Below are positions 27,638 to 35,282 of a stretch of 39,395 bases of DNA, one piece after another. How positions within the stretch are numbered: the first letter of the stretch is position 1; each line of letters starts with the position of its first letter. The notes under the pieces are model-generated. The model was not told where the DNA came from, did no database searches, and was given only the letters and a program-made list of their open reading frames with translations. The stretch is from Streptomyces sp. 8K308 (lineage in GTDB: Bacteria; Actinomycetota; Actinomycetes; Streptomycetales; Streptomycetaceae), in the NCBI RefSeq assembly GCF_004348315.1, contig NZ_SMKC01000026.1, positions 1 through 39,395 on the forward strand. The letters are read 5' to 3'. Both the position numbers and the translations under genes were made by a program.

Positions 27638-27662
27638 GCGCGGGGGCGCGCCCCCGCGCTCA
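27635..27662. terminator. Perfect 28-bp palindrome forming a shared terminator and both stop codons
   Basis: TGAGCGCGGGGGCG at 27635-27648 is the exact complement of the next 14 bases. The first three bases are the TGA of ung and the last three, read on the minus strand, are the TGA of the DUF3224 gene. The symmetric hairpin can end transcription from either side. Confidence 0.85.
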
Positions 27663-28079
27663 GGCCAGCTCGTGGTCGAAGGTGTAGGGCACGGCCGTCG
27701 TGCCGTGCAGGTAGGTGAAGCCGCCCGTGCCTCGCAGCCCCGCGAGCTCGCTGGTGCCGGAGTCCTCCAGCACCTCGAACGAGCAGTGCACGCTGCCGTC
27801 CTGGTCGAAGGTGCCCCACTCCCGGAGCGTGAACGTGCCGGAGCGCCCGGCCACCGTGCCCTCGCACCGCTCGTATCCGGTGAACGAGCCGGTGCCGTCG
27901 GCCGCGTAGGAGATGGCGTACACGCAGTCCGTGGCCGCCGCCTCGATGCCGCCGGAGAACGTGTTGACGACGGTCGCCGTGGCCAGCCGGGCCTCGCCCT
28001 CCGCGCCGGCCACGACGCTCTCCTGCCAGTCCTTGTAGGTGAAGCTGCCGGTGGTGTGCGTGGTGGTGGTGCCGGTCAT
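27660..28079 (-). CDS. DUF3224 domain protein
   Basis: A 139-residue protein covering one DUF3224 domain, a calycin-like beta barrel by family description. Landmarks are SFTYKDWQESVV near residue 12, VVNTFSGGIEAAATDCVYAISY, YERCEGTVAGRSGTFTLREWG and the closing LAGLRGTGGFTYLHG. There is no signal peptide. ATG 28079 is the start; upstream lies the palindromic operator shared with the divergent WYL regulator, so expression is probably controlled by that regulator. Function of the family is unknown; a small-ligand binding or allene-oxide-cyclase-like activity has been suggested from fold only. Confidence 0.9.
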   Translation of the reverse strand: MTGTTTTHTTGSFTYKDWQESVVAGAEGEARLATATVVNTFSGGIEAAATDCVYAISYAADGTGSFTGYERCEGTVAGRSGTFTLREWGTFDQDGSVHCSFEVLEDSGTSELAGLRGTGGFTYLHGTTAVPYTFDHELA

Positions 28080-28130
28080 GACGTGCTCCTCGATGGGCGT
28101 GGTGCGTTGACGTAGCCACCCTGGCCGCCA

Positions 28131-28153
28131 TACCTGACATCTTCTGTCAGGTA
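28131..28153. promoter_or_regulatory. Palindromic operator between DUF3224 and WYL regulator genes
   Basis: TACCTGACA at 28131-28139 and its perfect complement at 28145-28153 flank a 5-bp centre (TCTTC). The site ends 20 bp before GTG 28173 of the WYL regulator, just before a CACAAT -10-like hexamer at 28160-28165. It is well placed for autoregulation and control of the divergent gene. Confidence 0.75.
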
Positions 28154-28172
28154 CGGCGGCACAATGGGAGGC

Positions 28173-29135
28173 GTGCGCGCCGACCGACTCCTGACGACCC
28201 TGCTCCTGCTGCAGAACCGCGGCCGGCTCACCGCGCCGCAGCTCGCCGCCGAGCTGGAGGTGTCGATCCGCACCGTCTACCGCGACATCGAGGCGCTCTC
28301 CGCCTCCGGCGTCCCGGTCTACGCCGAGCGCGGCCCGGCCGGCGGCTTCCGGCTGCTTGACGGCTACCGCACCCGGCTCACCGGCCTCACCGGCGAGGAG
28401 GCCGACTCGCTCGCGCTCGCCGGCATGCCGGCCGCCGCCGCCGAACTCGGCCTGGGCGCCGACCTGGCCACCGCCCGGCTCAAGCTGGCCGCCGCGCTCC
28501 CCGCCGAGCTCGGCGAGCGCGCCCGGCGCGTCCAGGAGCGCTTCCACCTGGACGCCCCCGGCTGGTTCCGCGACGCCGACCCCGTGCCGTTCCTCGCCCA
28601 GGTCGCCGCGGCCGTCTGGGACGGCAGGCGGCTGCGGGTCAGGTACCGCCGCTGGCGGGGCGAGGTGGACCGGGACCTCGATCCGCTCGGCCTCGTCCTC
28701 AAGGGCGGCATCTGGTACCTGGTCGCCGCCGCCGACCGGACGCCGCGCACCTACCGGGTCTCCCGGCTGCTCGCCGTCGAGCCCCTCGACCGGCCGGCCG
28801 AGCGGCCAGCCGACTTCGACCTGGCTGACTACTGGGCCGGCTCCGCCCGCGCCCTGGAGGCCGCCCGCTACCAGGGCGAGGCCCGGCTGCGCGTCTCACC
28901 ACGCGGCCGCCGCCTGATGCCGATGATGTTCGGCGCCGCCGGCGCGCGTGCCGTCCGGGAGGCCGCGCCGGCCGACCAGGACGGCTGGGCCGAGCTGACC
29001 CTGCCCGTGGAGAACACGCCGGTCGCCGTCACCGACCTGCTCAGGCTCGGCGCGGAGGCCGAGGTGCTCGGCCCGCCCGAACTGCGCGCCGCCCTCGCCG
29101 CCACCGTCCGTGAACTGGCCGACCGCTACCGCTGA
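28173..29135 (+). CDS. YafY/PafB-type regulator with WYL domain
   Basis: A 320-residue regulator. Residues 3-60 are a helix-turn-helix of the HTH_11 type (RLTAPQLAAELEVSIRTVYRDIEALSASGVPVYAERG), followed by GGFRLLDGYRTRLTGLTGEEA typical of YafY proteins. The WYL domain begins near residue 150 (LRVRYRRWRGEVDRDLDPLGLVLKGGIWYLVAAAD), followed by a WCX C-terminal part. WYL domains sense nucleic acid or small ligands. GTG 28173 has GGGAGG five bases upstream; ATG 28164 is an alternative lacking a site. The 23-bp palindrome just upstream is its probable operator, also controlling DUF3224. Confidence 0.88.
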   Translation: MRADRLLTTLLLLQNRGRLTAPQLAAELEVSIRTVYRDIEALSASGVPVYAERGPAGGFRLLDGYRTRLTGLTGEEADSLALAGMPAAAAELGLGADLATARLKLAAALPAELGERARRVQERFHLDAPGWFRDADPVPFLAQVAAAVWDGRRLRVRYRRWRGEVDRDLDPLGLVLKGGIWYLVAAADRTPRTYRVSRLLAVEPLDRPAERPADFDLADYWAGSARALEAARYQGEARLRVSPRGRRLMPMMFGAAGARAVREAAPADQDGWAELTLPVENTPVAVTDLLRLGAEAEVLGPPELRAALAATVRELADRYR

Positions 29136-29240
29136 CCGGCCCGCCGGCGCACGAAGCGTAAGCTGCCCGTCCACGGCGGCGATCCCGACCGCGGGCAGCC
29201 GCGCACCACCCGCGACACCCACACCACCAGGGGGACATGC

Positions 29241-30143
29241 GTGAAGGTCGGCGTGATCGGTCTCGGCGACATCGCCCACAAGGCGTACCTGCCCGTGATC
29301 ACCACCCAGCCCGGGGTCCGGCCGCTGCTCCACACCCGCAGCCCCGCCACCCTGGCCCGCACCGCCCGCGTCCACCGCGTCCCAGACGAGCACTGCCACG
29401 CCGACCTGGACGCACTGATCGCCGCCCGCCCCGACGCCGCCTTCGTGCACGCTCCCACGCACGCCCACCCGGCGATCGTCAGCCGGCTGCTCACCGCCGG
29501 CATACCCACCTATGTCGACAAACCGCTCGCCTCCGAGCTCGGCGCCGCCCAGCGGCTCGCCGAACTGGCCGAGGAGCGCGGGGTCTCCCTGGCCGTCGGC
29601 TTCAACCGCCGACACGCCCCCGCCTACGCCCACTGCCTGGAGCACCCCCGCGACCTGATCGTGCTCCAGAAGCACCGCCGCTCGCTGCCCGAGGACCCGC
29701 GGCACACCGTCTTCGACGACTTCATCCACGTCGTCGACACCCTGCGCTTCCTGGCGCCAGGACCCGTCGACCGGGTCGGCGTCACGGCCCGGGTGCGCGA
29801 CGGGCTGCTGCACCACGTGGTGCTCCAGCTCTCCGGCGACGGCTTCACCGCGATCGGTGCCATGAACCGGGTCTCGGGCTCCGCCGAGGAGGTCCTGGAG
29901 ATCTCCGGGCAGGACAGCAAGCGGGAGGTGCGCAACCTCGCCGAGATCACCGACCACAGGGGCCAGCCGAGCGTCAGGCGCCGCGGCGACTGGGTGCCCG
30001 TCGCCCGGCAGCGCGGCATCGAACAGGCCGCCGTCGCCTTCCTCGACGCCGTGCGCGCCGGGCGCACCCTGAGTGCCCGCGACGCGCTGCGCTCCCACGA
30101 ACTGTGCGAGCGGGTGGTGCGCGCCGCGCTCGGCCAGGACTGA
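29241..30143 (+). CDS. Gfo/Idh/MocA-family oxidoreductase
   Basis: A 300-residue NAD(P)-dependent oxidoreductase of the glucose-fructose oxidoreductase/inositol dehydrogenase superfamily. The Rossmann motif VGVIGLGDIAHKAYLP is at residues 2-17, VDKPLA (about residue 93, the family EKP motif) carries the catalytic Lys, and VGFNRRHAPAY follows. The C-terminal half holds the substrate-binding beta sheet with FDDFIHVVDTLRFL. The members oxidise sugars, inositol or derivatives; this one is short, and the substrate is unknown. GTG 29241 follows GGGGGA. It lies 105 bp after the WYL regulator on the same strand and converges on the esterase gene. Confidence 0.87.
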   Translation: MKVGVIGLGDIAHKAYLPVITTQPGVRPLLHTRSPATLARTARVHRVPDEHCHADLDALIAARPDAAFVHAPTHAHPAIVSRLLTAGIPTYVDKPLASELGAAQRLAELAEERGVSLAVGFNRRHAPAYAHCLEHPRDLIVLQKHRRSLPEDPRHTVFDDFIHVVDTLRFLAPGPVDRVGVTARVRDGLLHHVVLQLSGDGFTAIGAMNRVSGSAEEVLEISGQDSKREVRNLAEITDHRGQPSVRRRGDWVPVARQRGIEQAAVAFLDAVRAGRTLSARDALRSHELCERVVRAALGQD

Positions 30144-30174
30144 GCCCGGGGCGGTTCACGCGTGGGGGAGCACG

Positions 30175-30942
30175 TCATCTGTCCGCGTGAGCGCCCGACG
30201 GTTCGTCGGCCGGTCCCCGGCACCAGCCGTGCGAGCGGAACCACGCGGCACACCAGTCCGTCCAGCGGGACAGCTCCGGCTGCTCGGGGGCGAGGCCGAC
30301 GCCGTGCCGGCCGTGCGGGAGCACGTGGAGTTCGACCGGCACCCCGGCCGCCGCGAGGGCCTCGGTGTAGCGCAGCGCGTGCGAGACGTCGACCGACGCG
30401 TCGTCGGCCGTGTGCCACAGGAAGACCGGCGGCGTGTCCCGGTCCACCGTCAACTCCCGCGACGCGGCGCGCAGCTCGCCCGGGCCCGCGTCCGGGCCCA
30501 ACAACGCCTGGAGCGAGCCGAGATGGGGCAGGTGGCTGAAGGAGATCACCGGGTAGCAGAGCACGGCGAGCGCCGGCCGGTCGGCCGGCGTGAGGTCCGG
30601 GTCGCTGGCCAGGGAGGCGGCCAGGTGGCCGCCGGCGGAGAAGCCGAGCACCGCCACCCGGTCCGGGTCGATCCTCAGCGCGGTGGCCTCCGCCCGGATG
30701 GCGCGCAGCGCCGCGCGGCCGTCCTCGAGGGCCGCCGGGTGCCGGTGCGGCGCGACCCGGTAGCGCAGCACGAACGCGGAGAGCCCGAGCCCGTTCAGCC
30801 AGCGGGCCACTGGCTCACCCTCGTGCTCGCCGTGCCGGTGGTAGCCGCCGCCCGGCAGGACGAGCACCGCGGGTGCGGGTTCCCGGGCCGGCGCGGGGGC
30901 GGGAAATGCGGTGAGGCGGCCTTCGAGTCCGGAGTCGATCAC
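30175..30942 (-). CDS. Alpha/beta hydrolase (carboxylesterase/acetyl-esterase type)
   Basis: A 255-residue esterase. The oxyanion region LVLPGGGYHRHGEHEGEP is near residue 28. The nucleophile elbow GFSAGGHLA gives the catalytic Ser near residue 106. ADDASVDVSHALRY near residue 187 supplies the Asp, and LPHGRHGVGL near residue 217 the His. This layout matches bacterial esterases acting on small acyl esters or acetylated sugars. There is no signal peptide, so it acts in the cytoplasm. GTG 30942 is preceded by GAGGGA; the frame is open further upstream to 31188 but overlaps the LysR gene. It lies downstream of the LysR gene on the same strand. Confidence 0.85.
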   Translation of the reverse strand: MIDSGLEGRLTAFPAPAPAREPAPAVLVLPGGGYHRHGEHEGEPVARWLNGLGLSAFVLRYRVAPHRHPAALEDGRAALRAIRAEATALRIDPDRVAVLGFSAGGHLAASLASDPDLTPADRPALAVLCYPVISFSHLPHLGSLQALLGPDAGPGELRAASRELTVDRDTPPVFLWHTADDASVDVSHALRYTEALAAAGVPVELHVLPHGRHGVGLAPEQPELSRWTDWCAAWFRSHGWCRGPADEPSGAHADR

Positions 30943-31054
30943 GGTCGTTCGTCCCTCGGTTTCGTTCGTGGCGCCGGCCGAGTCGGGGCGCCGGAGCGGG
31001 TCCTCGGCAGGATAGAACGATTCAACGCCGGTTCGGCGGGCGGTCGGTGCCGGA

Positions 31055-31972
31055 TCAGCCGCGGTGTCCCAGGGCCTGTCGGACGGCTTCCAGGCAGGCC
31101 GCGACGGCCGGGTCATCCCGGGTGGTGGTCCTGGTGAGCGCCAGGACGTGCCGCCGCATGGCGGGGACCAGCGGCAGCCAGGCGACACCCGCCTGGTCCG
31201 CGGCGACGCCGAGGGGCAGCAGGGCCACGCCGGCTCCGGCCGCGACCAGGGCGGCGAGGATGTGCAGCCCCTCGAACTCCCAGCGCCGCTCGGGGGTCGC
31301 GCCGGCGGCGGCCAGCCGCCGGTCGCCCGCGGCCCGCGAGAGCTGCCCGACCGGGGCGCACAGCCAGGTCTCCTGCCGGACTATCGCACGCAGCCGGGCG
31401 GCGGTGACCTGCCCCGACCACTCGTCATGGGGCGGAGCGGGGTTCGCCGGGACCGCGAGGACGACGTCCTCGCGGCGCAGTCGGTGGACGGCGAGGCCGG
31501 CGCTCTCGGTCGGTGGGCGCTCGGACCAGTCGTCGATGACGGCGAGGTCGTAGCGGCGATCGAGGACGGCCGCCGCGGCCGTGGTCGAGCCCGTCTCGTG
31601 CGCGATGACGGTGAGCTCGGGGTGCGCGCGCCGCAGCGCGGCCAACTGGGGGGCGAGCACGGCCGCCAGGCCGGGGATGCAGCTGACGGTCACCCGACCG
31701 CCGACCGTGTCGGCGCGGGCGCGCAGGCGGCCCTGGGCGGTCTCCACGGCGGCGAGGATGCCGGCGGCGTGCTCGGCCAACTCGCGCCCGGCGTCGGTCA
31801 GGCTCGCGCGCTGGGCGGTGCGCTCGAGCAACGCGACGCCGGCCTCCCGTTCCAGGGCCGCGAGTTGCTGGGAGACCGCCGACGGCGAGTACCCCAGGTC
31901 GGCGGCCGTGGCGGCGATGGTGCCGCGGGCGGCGAAGCGGTGCAGAATCTCCAGCCGGCGCAGATCGAGCAT
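31055..31972 (-). CDS. LysR-family transcriptional regulator
   Basis: A 305-residue LysR regulator. The N-terminal winged helix-turn-helix is clear (LEILHRFAARGTIAATAADLGYSPSAVSQQLAALEREAG, residues 7-45), followed by ERTAQRASLTDAGRELAEHA and the linker helix. The C-terminal effector-binding domain begins near residue 90 (GGRVTVSCIPGLAAVLAPQLAALRRAHPELTV). ATG 31972 follows AAGGAGAA on the minus strand. It is divergent from the PLP aminotransferase gene; LysR proteins commonly control the divergent neighbour. The shared 204-bp region contains a 14-bp tandem repeat. Ligand unknown, perhaps an amino acid. Confidence 0.93.
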   Translation of the reverse strand: MLDLRRLEILHRFAARGTIAATAADLGYSPSAVSQQLAALEREAGVALLERTAQRASLTDAGRELAEHAAGILAAVETAQGRLRARADTVGGRVTVSCIPGLAAVLAPQLAALRRAHPELTVIAHETGSTTAAAAVLDRRYDLAVIDDWSERPPTESAGLAVHRLRREDVVLAVPANPAPPHDEWSGQVTAARLRAIVRQETWLCAPVGQLSRAAGDRRLAAAGATPERRWEFEGLHILAALVAAGAGVALLPLGVAADQAGVAWLPLVPAMRRHVLALTRTTTRDDPAVAACLEAVRQALGHRG

Positions 31973-32086
31973 CAGTTCTCCTTAAGCCGTCCGCCGGAAT
32001 TTCGCGCTGTCGCTGATGCTACGCGTCGGGCACGCTGGTCACGGCCCCGGCCCAGGAGCGCGGCATCCACGGCTATCGCCGCCCGC

Positions 32087-32156
32087 CGGTACGCCCCTCG
32101 CAGTACGCCACCCGCAGTACGCCACCCGCAGTACGCCACCCGCAGTACGCCACCCG
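32087..32156 (+). repeat. 14-bp tandem repeat in the LysR/aminotransferase intergenic region
   Basis: CAGTACGCCACCCG is repeated four times without change at 32101-32156, preceded by a degenerate copy at 32087-32100 with three differences. The array ends 20 bp before the aminotransferase start. It does not fit a coding use, since 14 is not a multiple of three and the array lies outside both genes. Confidence 0.95.
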
Positions 32157-32176
32157 CAGAACAAGGACGGTTCACC

Positions 32177-33418
32177 ATGACGACGCACTCCGCGACCCTC
32201 GCCATCGACGAGGCGGTCACGGCCCGCCGGGACGCCGGGCAGGACGTGCTGCACCTGGGGTTCGGGGAGGCCGGGCTGCCGGTGCCCCCTGGCCTGGCCG
32301 AGGTGCTCGCCGACGCCCACGCGCGCAACGGTTACGGCCCGGTCGCCGGCTCACCGCCGGCCCGGGCCGCCGCGGCGGGCTGGTTCACCCGGCGCGGCCT
32401 GCCGACCGAGGCCGACCAGATCCTCTTCGCGCCCGGGAGCAAGCCGCTGCTCTTCGCCTTGCTCGCCGCGATCGGCGGCGACGTGGTGCTGCCGCGCCCG
32501 GCGTGGGTCTCCTACGCGGCCCAGGCCGCCCTGCTCGGCCGCCGGGTCGTCTCCGTTCCCATCCCGGCCGAGGCCGGAGGCATCCCCGACCCGGAGCGTC
32601 TGGAGCGGGACCTCGGGCGAGCGGTCGCGGACGGGGCCCGGCCTGGCGTCCTGGTGCTCACCGTTCCGGACAACCCGACCGGCACCGTCGCCCCGGCCGA
32701 GCAGGTCGAGGCGGTCTGCCGGATCGCCGAGCGCCACGGACTCGCCGTGATCAGCGACGAGATCTACGCCGAGCTGAGCCACGACGCCCCGGCGCCGAGC
32801 CCGGCCAGGTACCTGGCCGAACGGACCGTCGTCACCACCGGGTTGAGCAAGTCGCTCGCCCTGGGCGGCTGGCGGATCGGCTTCTCCCGCCTGCCCGCCG
32901 GTCGTTGGGGGCGACGACTGCGGCAGGAGTTGACGGGAGTGGCCAGCGAGATCTGGTCCAGCCTGGCGGCGCCCATGCAGGCCGTCGCCGCCCACGCCCT
33001 GGACGACCCCCCGGAGATCACCGCCCACATCGCCGCCGCCCGTCGCCTGCACGCCCGCGTCGCCCACGAGGCGCACGTCCAACTCCTGCTGGCGGGAGCC
33101 CACTGCCGCCGACCCCAGGCCGGCTTCTACCTCTACCCCGACTTCGCTCCCCTCCGGGAGGCCCTGCGCGCCCGGGGGATCGACGGCGGCGGCGAGCTGG
33201 CCACCGCCCTGCTCGACCGGCACGGTGTCGCCACCCTCCCCGGCAGCGCGTTCGGCGAACCGAGCACCGCCCTGACCCTCAGGATCGCCACCAGCCTCCT
33301 GTACGGCGCCACCCGGGACCAACGCCAGGCGGCGCTGGCCGCGGCGGAACCGGAGACCCTGCCCTGGATCGCCCCGGCCCTCACGCGCCTCGGCGAGGCT
33401 TTCGAGGCCCTCCGCTGA
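32177..33418 (+). CDS. Class I/II PLP-dependent aminotransferase
   Basis: A 413-residue fold-type I aminotransferase. The N-terminus has VLHLGFGEAGLPVPPGL and YGPVAGSPPARAAAAGWF; the cofactor pocket shows VLTVPDNPTGT (about residue 161), VISDEIYAELSHD (about 191) and the PLP lysine in TTGLSKSLALGGWRIGFS (about residue 232). This is the aspartate/alanine aminotransferase-type arrangement; the amino donor is not readable. ATG 32177 follows AAGGAC. It is divergent from the LysR gene, which probably regulates it. Its 3' end overlaps the tail of the decayed MBL gene on the other strand. Confidence 0.92.
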   Translation: MTTHSATLAIDEAVTARRDAGQDVLHLGFGEAGLPVPPGLAEVLADAHARNGYGPVAGSPPARAAAAGWFTRRGLPTEADQILFAPGSKPLLFALLAAIGGDVVLPRPAWVSYAAQAALLGRRVVSVPIPAEAGGIPDPERLERDLGRAVADGARPGVLVLTVPDNPTGTVAPAEQVEAVCRIAERHGLAVISDEIYAELSHDAPAPSPARYLAERTVVTTGLSKSLALGGWRIGFSRLPAGRWGRRLRQELTGVASEIWSSLAAPMQAVAAHALDDPPEITAHIAAARRLHARVAHEAHVQLLLAGAHCRRPQAGFYLYPDFAPLREALRARGIDGGGELATALLDRHGVATLPGSAFGEPSTALTLRIATSLLYGATRDQRQAALAAAEPETLPWIAPALTRLGEAFEALR

Positions 33419-34008
33419 CCCGGCCGCCGGTTCCCGCGGTTCGGGAGGGAGAGGCCAGCTCCGCCGGCCCAGTCCTGGCGGTCGCGAGGCCGGTGGTGGT
33501 GAAGGCGGCCAGCAGGTCGTCGCGGCCCTCGGTGAAGTGGGCCCAGCTGTCGTGGTGCGCGGGGCCCACGCGGCGGGCGCCGAGGATCCGGGCGGCCTCG
33601 GCGGCCCGGTCGCTGTCCAGGATGAGCGGTTGGTTGTCGAAGCGGTCGGCGATCTCGCGCACCGCGTCGAGTGAGCGTTGTCGCCGCTGACGTAGCCGGT
33701 GGGCATGCCCTCGCCGGTCAGTACGAAGCCGACGACCTGGCCGCTGACCGGCTTGGCCTCGTCTCGCGAGCCGGGGCCGTGGATCGCCGGGACACCGGTC
33801 ACGGTGACCGTGCCGCCATCGGGACGGTCAAGGATGATGGACTCCCAGTCCGCCAGGCCCTGACTCGCTCCCCCGAGCGCTCGGCCAGGCGTCCGCCGCC
33901 GGGCGTGGTCAGGGTGCGGAGGCCGTCGGCGAGCAGACTTCGGCCGGAGGTGTCGGGGCTGTCGGCGTGCTCGTCGGCCGCGGGAAGGGAGGACACGGGC
34001 CACCTCAC
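33381..34008 (-). pseudogene. MBL-fold metallo-hydrolase, truncated and frameshifted
   Basis: Three minus-strand frames read consecutively give one MBL-fold protein. ADEHADSPDTSGRSLLADGL (about 33925-33990) is followed in a second frame by GLADWESIILDRPDGGTVTVTGVPAIHGPG to GYVSGDNA (about 33680-33880). The third frame gives LDAVREIADRFDNQPLILDSD to HHDSWAHFTEG (about 33520-33670). Adding one base near 33676 would restore GDNASLDAVREIAD, so that break is a single-base deletion; another lies near 33850-33890. The usual first 60 residues are missing, and the metal motif HDxHAD has lost its first His. The stop at 33381 lies inside the neighbouring aminotransferase gene. It is not functional as read. 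Confidence 0.8.
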
Positions 34009-34014
34009 GGAGAG

Positions 34015-34360
34015 ATGTCGTTGGACCGTGTGGTGACGACAGCGCGATCTCGCTGCCCGGCGGGCCCACCGTCGATCTCCTGGGCACCCCCGCGCGGGCG
34101 AACCAGTGGCTGTCGGAACACGGCCTCGCTCCGGTCGATGCAGGGCTGCGGGAGATGTGCGCGTCGCAACTGCGGTCGCCGCGCGAACGGATCAGGTCGC
34201 TGTTCGCCTCCCGCGTCGCGGGGCTGCCCGCCCTCACCGCCTGCGGTTCCGCTCCCCGCAACCGCTACCTGCTCCGCCACGGCAGCCGCCACTGGTGCTC
34301 CACCCGCTGCGGCGAGCGGGCCCGCGCCCTGCCGGCAGGGCGACGCGCTACGCGAAGGAC
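34015..34360 (+). pseudogene. CGNR zinc-finger (ABATE-type) protein, frameshifted
   Basis: ATG 34015 starts MSLDRV in one frame. A break near 34030 then moves to another, which reads GPTVDLLGTPARANQWLSEHGLAP and ends in the CGNR zinc finger (ACGSAPRNRYLLRHGSRHWCSTRCGERAR, about 34244-34324). Past the finger the frame again departs from the family pattern. CGNR proteins are probably stress-related transcription regulators. The gene is divergent from the MBL pseudogene with only 6 bp between, so the pair once formed a divergon. The coding signal is good, but no continuous frame exists. Confidence 0.65.
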
Positions 34361-34466
34361 GTGGCGCTCGCTGCCAAGCCCCGTCGATGGCGCGCGGGCA
34401 GACTGCTGTTGCCGTGGACCGGTCAGGACTCGGCAGTCGGCAGAGGTGTTCATGGGAGAGGCAACG

Positions 34467-34863
34467 ATGAGGATGCGTCAGCGCTCTGCCCGCAACGGCT
34501 TCCGCGGTGCTGGCCGCGGGGGGCGTGGTAGCGATCACCTCGCCGGCCCAGGCCGGGACCGCGCAGGTCCGGGCGGGTCAGGGGACGGTGGCGGGCGCCC
34601 AAGAGGTCTCGATCTCGGCGCCCTGCGGTTACAGCGGGAGTCACCCGGTGCTCTCGTACGGCTCCAGCGGCTCCGCCGTGGCGCACGCGCAGTGTCTGCT
34701 GCGCATGTGGGCTGGGGGATAGCCCAGGACGGGATCCTCGGGCCCAACACCCGGGACGCCGTGATGGCGGCCCAGTACGCCTGCGGCATCGGCGTCGACG
34801 GCATCGTCGGCCCGAACACGTGGCGGTGTCTGCACCCCCGACGAGGCGCCCAACCCCGCATGA
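34467..34863 (+). pseudogene. Secreted peptidoglycan-binding-domain protein, frameshifted
   Basis: GGGAGAGG precedes ATG 34467 (MRMRQR). Near 34475-34486 the frame changes, giving the signal peptide ALPATASAVLAAGGVVAITSPAQA, then CGYSGSHPVLSYGSSGSAVAHAQCLLR, and stops at TAG 34720-34722. Adding one base near 34705 restores HVGWGIAQDGILGPNT and the rest of a PG_binding_1 domain (VDGIVGPNTWRC). Another shift near 34830 would lead to TPDEAPNPA and TGA at 34861-34863. Three disruptions in 400 bp make it non-functional as written. The intact ancestor would be a small secreted cell-wall-binding protein with paired cysteines. Confidence 0.72.
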
Positions 34864-34865
34864 GG

Positions 34866-35133
34866 TCACCGGGGCGAGCGCGTACCCGCGGGCCCGAGAA
34901 GGTGATCGAGGACGAGTACCCGTGCCCGCCGGGGTGGGTCGCGGCGCGGCCACCGTGGCCGCGCCGCGGAACCCCGGGGGCAGCGATGGTCCGCGCGGCA
35001 CGGCACGGTCAGCGACCCGCGCCCCCCGCACACGACGCCGGTCCCGCGTCGCTCCGCCCGCGGCCGTGGCCGCCACGGCCGCGACGAGCCTGCCGAAGGA
35101 GCGGCGGTTGACCGGATGGCTGCTCGTGGACAT
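34866..35133 (-). pseudogene. Start of a Tat-exported protein, truncated remnant
   Basis: ATG 35133 follows GAGGACAAGG and opens with NRRSFGRLVAAVAATAAGGA, a well-formed twin-arginine signal (RRSFGR plus hydrophobic stretch). After about residue 30 the reading turns into Arg/Pro-rich text in every frame, and no recognisable domain follows before the convergent peptidoglycan-binding pseudogene ends at 34863. It therefore looks like the 5' stub of an exported enzyme. A FadR-like operator lies 47-73 bp upstream, so it was probably under control of the adjacent FCD regulator. Confidence 0.45.
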
Positions 35134-35179
35134 CCTTGTCCTCGACTTTCTTGCGCAGAATGTCCCGTACCCGCATTCT

Positions 35180-35206
35180 GGTCCAACTGGTAGGACCAGT
35201 TGGACC
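35180..35206. promoter_or_regulatory. FadR-type operator palindrome
   Basis: GGTCCAACTGGT at 35180-35191 is perfectly complementary to ACCAGTTGGACC at 35195-35206 around a 3-bp centre. The inner 17 bp, AACTGGTAGGACCAGTT, match the E. coli FadR consensus AACTGGTCNGACCAGTT at all but one of its defined positions. On the minus strand it overlaps a TTGGAC -35-like element for the Tat-signal gene at 35133. The adjacent FCD-family regulator (35283-36068) is the natural ligand-responsive binder. Confidence 0.8.
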
Positions 35207-35282
35207 GCAGGCGTCGGGCGACTTGACCAGCCCCGGAAGACCAGGTCCCGCCGACCGGTGGTGGGCGATCGGCCGGTGCCGG

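Noticed and set aside
32087..32156. CRISPR array
   Set aside because: The units are 14 bp and directly adjacent, with no spacers and no cas genes nearby.
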